Source: Ruminococcaceae bacterium UBA1772 (GTDB lineage: Bacteria > Bacillota > Clostridia > Oscillospirales > Acutalibacteraceae). From it: a stretch of DNA of 9,637 nucleotides. The notes beneath the pieces are model-generated. The model made no database searches. It saw only the letters and a list, made by a program, of their open reading frames with translations, and was not told where the DNA came from. The DNA is taken from NCBI GenBank assembly GCA_002314645.1, contig DCGS01000023.1, forward strand, positions 7,518 through 17,154, in the 5' to 3' direction. The stretch's first letter is position 1; each line of letters starts with the position of its first letter. Positions 5,776-9,637 of the stretch are shown in pieces. Made by a program: the position numbers and the translations under genes.

Positions 5776-7958
5776 GTCCTTTCAACAGAGAGAACACCAT
5801 TAATTTTCTTAAGGTGTTTTGTTACTGTGTTAAGGTGTTCAACACCGTTTACAGCAATAGTAAGAGTAAGCACAGTTGTGCCATCCTTTGTATTTCTTGT
5901 ATTAATGTTTCTAATGTCTACATGCATAGATGCAAGTGCAGTTGAAATAGAAGCAAACATACCAATTTGACTGAGACAAAGAATATCAAGAGTTGCGTTG
6001 AATTCCTCTTTAACGTTATTGTCCCAATAAACGTTAATCCATCTGTCAGGCTCTAAAGCTGACTTTACAGACAGTGGCACGTTTGTACAATCACGCTTGT
6101 GGATTGAAACACCGTGGCCACGTGTAATAAAGCCGATGATTTCATCGCCTGGGAGCGGGTTACAACACTTTGAGAACTTAACAAGACAGTTGTCTATGCC
6201 CTCTACTATTACACCCTCGTTACTCTTATATGTCTTAGGTTTTGTTGAAACAACAATTTCATCAGCTGGAATTTCAGTTGCTTTAAGAAGCTTTGTATAC
6301 TCGTCCTTCATTACGGGAATGACTTTGTCCATAGATACGCTACCGTAACCAATGGCAGCAAAGAAGTCAAGTACATCGTCAAAGCCGCGCCTTTCAGCAA
6401 TTTTCTTTGTGAAGGATTCAAGTTCTTCATCAAAGAGTCTTATGTTATTCTTACGAAGCTCGCGTTCAAACTCTTCACAACCACAGTCAATATTTTCCTG
6501 TCTGCGTTCACGTTTAAACCAACTTCTAATTTTTGTTCTAGCACCACTTGTTGTAACAATGTTAAGCCAGTCTCTTGATGGGCCCTTGTTAGGATCTGAT
6601 GTTCTAAGAATTTCAACAATTTGACCAGTCTTAACCTTGTAGTCAATTGGAACTATCTTTCCGTCAACTTTAGCGCCAACCATCTTATGGCCAACCTGGG
6701 TATGAATTGCATAAGCAAAGTCAATAACGGTTGCACCATATGGAATGTTTATAACGTCACCCTTTGGAGTGAATACGAATACATCGTCAGGTACGAAGTC
6801 AGTTTTAATTGTTTTAACAATTTCTTCAACGTCGTCTGAATCCTTCTGGCTTTCAAGAAGCTGTCTAATCCAAGCAAGACGTTCTTCAAACTTAGAGGTA
6901 CCTGTTACACCAAGCTTGTACTTCCAGTGTGCTGCAATTCCGTATTCAGCTGTATGATGCATTTCCCAAGTTCTAATTTGAACTTCAAATACAATTCCCT
7001 CTTCACTAATTACAGTTGTGTGAAGAGACTGATACATGTTTGACTTTGGTGTTGAAATATAATCCTTAAATCTACCTGGAAGTGAGTGATACATGTCGTG
7101 GATAATACCAAGACAGTTGTAGCAGTCAATTACAGAGTCAACAATTACACGAATTGCATATACGTCATATATTTCACTGAAGTCTTTATTCTGCATATAC
7201 ATCTTTCTGTATATACCGTGAATACTCTTTCTTCTACCGTCAATCTTTGCATCTGGAATAATGTTCTGTACACGGTTTTTAATTCTATTAATAGTGTCAG
7301 GAATAAAGTCAGGATGATTAGCTTCAGTATTACTGAGTATTAAACCTATTTCCTCATATGCTACTGGGTCAAGGTATCTGATAGCTAAGTCTTCAAGTTC
7401 TTCTTTAATGGTTCTAATACCAAGTCTATGTGCAATTGGAGCATAGATTTCAATTGTTTCAAGCGCTTTATCTCTTCTCTTCTGCTCACGCATAAACTCA
7501 AGAGTACGCATGTTGTGAAGTCTATCTGCAAGCTTAATAATGATTACACGAATGTCCTGAGACATTGCCATAAACATTTTTCTTACATTTTCAGCCTGAC
7601 GCTCTTCTTTTGTTTCGAGAGGAACTTTACCGAGCTTTGTAACGCCGTCAACAAGGTTTGCTACGTCCTGTCCAAAACGCTCGGCAATTTTGTCGAGACC
7701 CGTTTCAGTATCTTCAACGGTATCATGAAGAAGAGCTGCAATAACAGACTCGTAGTCCATTCCAAGATCAAAGAGAATGTCAGCAACTGCTACAGGATGC
7801 ATAATGTAAGGTTCACCTGAATAACGGCACTGGCCTTCATGTGCATCTCTTGCAAACTCGTAAGCTGAAACAATTTTGTCTATTTCATCTTGATCATATT
7901 GCCTATTTAGTTTTTCATACAGTTCATGGAACTTATCATCAAATTTGTTTTCAGCCAC
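5766..7958 (-). CDS. relA: Bifunctional (p)ppGpp synthetase/hydrolase, RelA/SpoT family
   Basis: The long-form stringent-response enzyme (730 residues from the chosen start) that makes and degrades (p)ppGpp on starved ribosomes. Numbering from GTG 7967, the order is as follows. The HD hydrolase has His57, HDTVED at 81-86 and LADRLHNMRT at 146-155, all intact. The synthetase has RKSIHGIYRKM at 246-256, IYDVYAIRV with Asp268, RFKDYI at 299-304 (the RXKD form of bifunctional Rel enzymes, not the EXDD form of monofunctional RelA), YQSLHTT, and Glu328 in FEVQIRT. The TGS domain spans about 395-455. A helical region precedes the Cys-rich stretch with CCNPLPGDE at 601-609, His618 and Cys627. The C-terminal ACT domain spans about 658-733. 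The start is set at GTG 7958 because AAGGTG (7970-7965) is six bases upstream; the longer frame's GTG at 7967 is itself part of that sequence. It overlaps recJ by eight bases and ends one base before dtd. Both activities should be functional. Confidence 0.96.
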   Translation of the reverse strand: MAENKFDDKFHELYEKLNRQYDQDEIDKIVSAYEFARDAHEGQCRYSGEPYIMHPVAVADILFDLGMDYESVIAALLHDTVEDTETGLDKIAERFGQDVANLVDGVTKLGKVPLETKEERQAENVRKMFMAMSQDIRVIIIKLADRLHNMRTLEFMREQKRRDKALETIEIYAPIAHRLGIRTIKEELEDLAIRYLDPVAYEEIGLILSNTEANHPDFIPDTINRIKNRVQNIIPDAKIDGRRKSIHGIYRKMYMQNKDFSEIYDVYAIRVIVDSVIDCYNCLGIIHDMYHSLPGRFKDYISTPKSNMYQSLHTTVISEEGIVFEVQIRTWEMHHTAEYGIAAHWKYKLGVTGTSKFEERLAWIRQLLESQKDSDDVEEIVKTIKTDFVPDDVFVFTPKGDVINIPYGATVIDFAYAIHTQVGHKMVGAKVDGKIVPIDYKVKTGQIVEILRTSDPNKGPSRDWLNIVTTSGARTKIRSWFKRERRQENIDCGCEEFERELRKNNIRLFDEELESFTKKIAERRGFDDVLDFFAAIGYGSVSMDKVIPVMKDEYTKLLKATEIPADEIVVSTKPKTYKSNEGVIVEGIDNCLVKFSKCCNPLPGDEIIGFITRGHGVSIHKRDCTNVPLSVKSALEPDRWINVYWDNNVKEEFNATLDILCLSQIGMFASISTALASMHVDIRNINTRNTKDGTTVLTLTIAVNGVEHLNTVTKHLKKINGVLSVERTGV

Positions 7959-9637
7959 AACATTCACCTTCGAGGTATTTCATTATAGGAGCAGCAGAAA
8001 GTTCAACCTTTTCTGCTGTTTCATTTATTTTTATTTGACCATTTTGGTCAATTGTAATTAAGTTGAGCTCACTAAGAGCGACTAGAACAACTCGAACCTT
8101 ACAAAGAGTATTTGAAGGAGCAGTTTTGGTTAGCTCATAAATATACTCATACCAGTTTGAGTTAAGAGTTCTTTCTAAAGATTGTTTCTTTATGCAAGTG
8201 TAAACAGCAGCAAATATGTCTCTATTAGGCTTTGCATATTCAACCATTTCAGAAGTTAATTTCCTATTAAGAATAATTGCATCGTAAAGCTTTTCAGACT
8301 TTATCATTTCATCGTCATCTGCGCCAGCAGGGCGAATATCCTTGACAATAACTGAGAGTTTTGTTTGACCATTCCACTCATTTCTATCAAGCGATACAAC
8401 AAAGTCAACCTTATCTGAAACTCTATAAGGGAACTTTTCAGATGGCATATTAAAATACATAAGGGAAATACTACTATTCTGACCATCCTTGTGTGCATTA
8501 ATCTTAAGGTGTTGCTTCTTCTCTCCAAGAAATGAAAGAGAATCAATTTGCATTCCAAAAAGACCAAATGAAGGAATTGGATTTTCTGCACCAAATGGTT
8601 CAAGTACTTCCAAAGCATCTAAAAGTGAAATTGACATTGAATCTGGTACAAGCTTGCAGTCAACTGAAATTGAAGGATAAAAGTCTGCATTTGGAAGTCC
8701 CATTGCATATTCATTTATTGAGTTTCTAAATGCATTAATATTTGAAGTTTCAAGTGTCAGTCCAGCAGCCTGAGAATGGCCACCATATATCATAAGGTTG
8801 TCTTTACAAGCTGTAAGTGCTTCATAAAGGTCAAAGCCTTCTACGCTTCTTGCAGAGCCCTTGGAGACATCCCCTTTTGTTGTGAGTACAATTACTGGTC
8901 GTAGGTATTTATCCAAAAGCTTAGATGCCACAATTCCTAAAACACCTTCATGCCAGTTTTCTCCATTAATTACTAAAACAGGAGCGTGTACAAGCAGTGG
9001 ATTGTTTTTAATTATTTCATCACACTCATTAAGGATTTTTTGCTCTGCCTCGTGTCTTTTAACATTCAGTGTGCAAAGCTCCTCCGCAAGTTCGTTTGCA
9101 GTTTCCTCCTCTTCACAAAGAAGAAGGTCCAATGCTTTTTCAGCACTTTCCATTCTACCCGCCGCATTAATTCTTGGAGCAAGTCCAAATGAAATAGTTT
9201 GAGATACAATTCTCTTTCCTTTAAAGCCACAAGCGGATATGAGCGATTCAATCCCTGTTCTAGGAAAACTATTCATTTTTCCAAGACCTATTTTAACTAA
9301 AGTTCTATTCTCATATGTTAGTGGAACAATGTCTGCAACTGTTCCTAAAGCAACAAGGTCTGAGAAGTCATAGAGAACTGGGTCATTGTCTCCTTCAAGA
9401 GCGCATGCAAGCTTAAAGGCAACGCCAACACCAGCAAAGTCCTTGTATGGACAATCTGAATCCTTTCTGTGTGGGTTTACAACAGCAACACAGTCAGGAA
9501 GCACTTCACCTGGTTGATGGTGGTCTGTAACAACAAGTTCCATACCAAGCTCTTTAATGTATTTTGCCTCTTCTACAGCAGCAATACCATTGTCTACAGT
9601 AATAATAAGGTCAATACCAAGAGCGTGAATTCTGTCT
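7951..9637 (-). CDS. recJ: Single-stranded-DNA-specific exonuclease RecJ, 5' end missing (cut by window edge)
   Basis: The C-terminal 561 residues of RecJ, a 5'-to-3' exonuclease on single-stranded DNA acting in recombinational and mismatch repair, in the cytoplasm and metal dependent. The frame is open to the window edge (first full codon at 9636), so the start lies outside. Counting from that codon, VDNG is at 14-17, the DHH motif (VVTDHHQPGE) at 35-44, LGTVADIVP at 97-105, APRINAAGRM at 153-162, NWHEGVLGIVASKL at 227-240, and the DHHA1 glycine-rich GGHSQAAG at 285-292. All are intact, so the protein should be active. After an OB-like region, a further roughly 120-residue C-terminal domain (from about LYDAIILNRKL) follows, as in the longer Bacillota RecJ rather than the 577-residue E. 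coli form. It ends GECCG and its last eight bases overlap relA. In many clostridia apt sits between recJ and relA; it is absent here. Confidence 0.96.
   Translation of the reverse strand, partial: DRIHALGIDLIITVDNGIAAVEEAKYIKELGMELVVTDHHQPGEVLPDCVAVVNPHRKDSDCPYKDFAGVGVAFKLACALEGDNDPVLYDFSDLVALGTVADIVPLTYENRTLVKIGLGKMNSFPRTGIESLISACGFKGKRIVSQTISFGLAPRINAAGRMESAEKALDLLLCEEEETANELAEELCTLNVKRHEAEQKILNECDEIIKNNPLLVHAPVLVINGENWHEGVLGIVASKLLDKYLRPVIVLTTKGDVSKGSARSVEGFDLYEALTACKDNLMIYGGHSQAAGLTLETSNINAFRNSINEYAMGLPNADFYPSISVDCKLVPDSMSISLLDALEVLEPFGAENPIPSFGLFGMQIDSLSFLGEKKQHLKINAHKDGQNSSISLMYFNMPSEKFPYRVSDKVDFVVSLDRNEWNGQTKLSVIVKDIRPAGADDDEMIKSEKLYDAIILNRKLTSEMVEYAKPNRDIFAAVYTCIKKQSLERTLNSNWYEYIYELTKTAPSNTLCKVRVVLVALSELNLITIDQNGQIKINETAEKVELSAAPIMKYLEGECCG
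7956..7970 (-). promoter_or_regulatory. Ribosome binding site placing the relA start at GTG 7958
   Basis: AAGGTG (7970-7965) precedes GTG (7958-7956) by six bases and lies inside the 3' end of recJ. The GTG at 7967 overlaps the ribosome-binding sequence and has nothing suitable upstream, so the protein most likely begins MAENKF. Coupling to recJ termination (stop at 7953-7951) is likely. Confidence 0.55.

Noticed and set aside
5312..5800. dtd starting at the ATG at 5800 (162 residues)
   Set aside because: The extra 12 residues precede the conserved first strand of the fold, overlap the end of relA in another frame, and have no convincing ribosome binding site.
7428..7820. Plus-strand open frame of 130 codons
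   Set aside because: It is antisense to the conserved HD hydrolase domain of relA and has a low-complexity, Cys/Asn/Ser-rich composition typical of a shadow frame.
8861..9202. Plus-strand open frame of 113 codons, Ser-rich
   Set aside because: It is antisense to conserved recJ motifs; the Ser-rich product reflects the complement of recJ codons.
1..9637. CRISPR array, tRNA or rRNA, insertion sequence, phage or defence genes, riboswitch
   Set aside because: I saw no regularly spaced repeats, no transposase or integrase motifs and no leader region long enough for a riboswitch; almost all bases are in conserved housekeeping genes.

Overview
The window reads as an ordinary chromosomal housekeeping block from a low-G+C anaerobic member of the Bacillota (Clostridia), possibly an Oscillospiraceae/Ruminococcus-type gut organism. 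The evidence is the gene order recJ - relA - dtd - MBL-fold hydrolase - hemZ, which is a familiar clostridial arrangement, together with a HemZ-type radical SAM protein, a clostridial-type nucleoside kinase, a SpoVB/MurJ-like flippase and AGGAGG-like ribosome binding sites. The family-level taxonomic guess is inference; nothing here fixes a species.

Every supported gene lies on the minus strand, so transcription runs from high to low coordinates. In transcription order: the C-terminal part of recJ (cut by the right window edge at 9637), relA/spoT-type (p)ppGpp synthetase/hydrolase, D-aminoacyl-tRNA deacylase (dtd), a glyoxalase II-like metallo-beta-lactamase-fold hydrolase, hemZ, a uridine-kinase-like nucleoside kinase, a multi-pass SpoVB/MurJ-family flippase, and finally the DNA-binding protein HU. 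From 9637 to 448 the genes either overlap or are at most 22 bases apart, which suggests one long operon of at least seven genes. The only intergenic stretch of note is 354-447, in front of the HU gene. It holds a strong ribosome binding site, a plausible promoter and two inverted repeats. HU ends in a textbook intrinsic terminator at 34-64; bases 1-33 show nothing I can name.

Functionally the genes are varied: DNA repair (RecJ), nucleoid architecture (HU), stringent response (Rel), translation quality control (Dtd), thioester/metal hydrolase chemistry (MBL), a radical SAM enzyme nominally of porphyrin synthesis (HemZ), nucleoside salvage (kinase) and envelope precursor transport (flippase). 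They share a location rather than one pathway.

I found no mobile element, CRISPR array, RNA gene, defence system or obviously novel system. The more interesting details are about gene starts: dtd appears to begin at a rare ATT codon, the flippase at TTG, and relA at a GTG nine bases downstream of the longest frame, each supported by a well-placed Shine-Dalgarno sequence. The nucleoside kinase is also a short form lacking the N-terminal TGS/tRNA-synthetase-like half seen in many clostridial homologues, and the apt gene often found between recJ and relA is absent.
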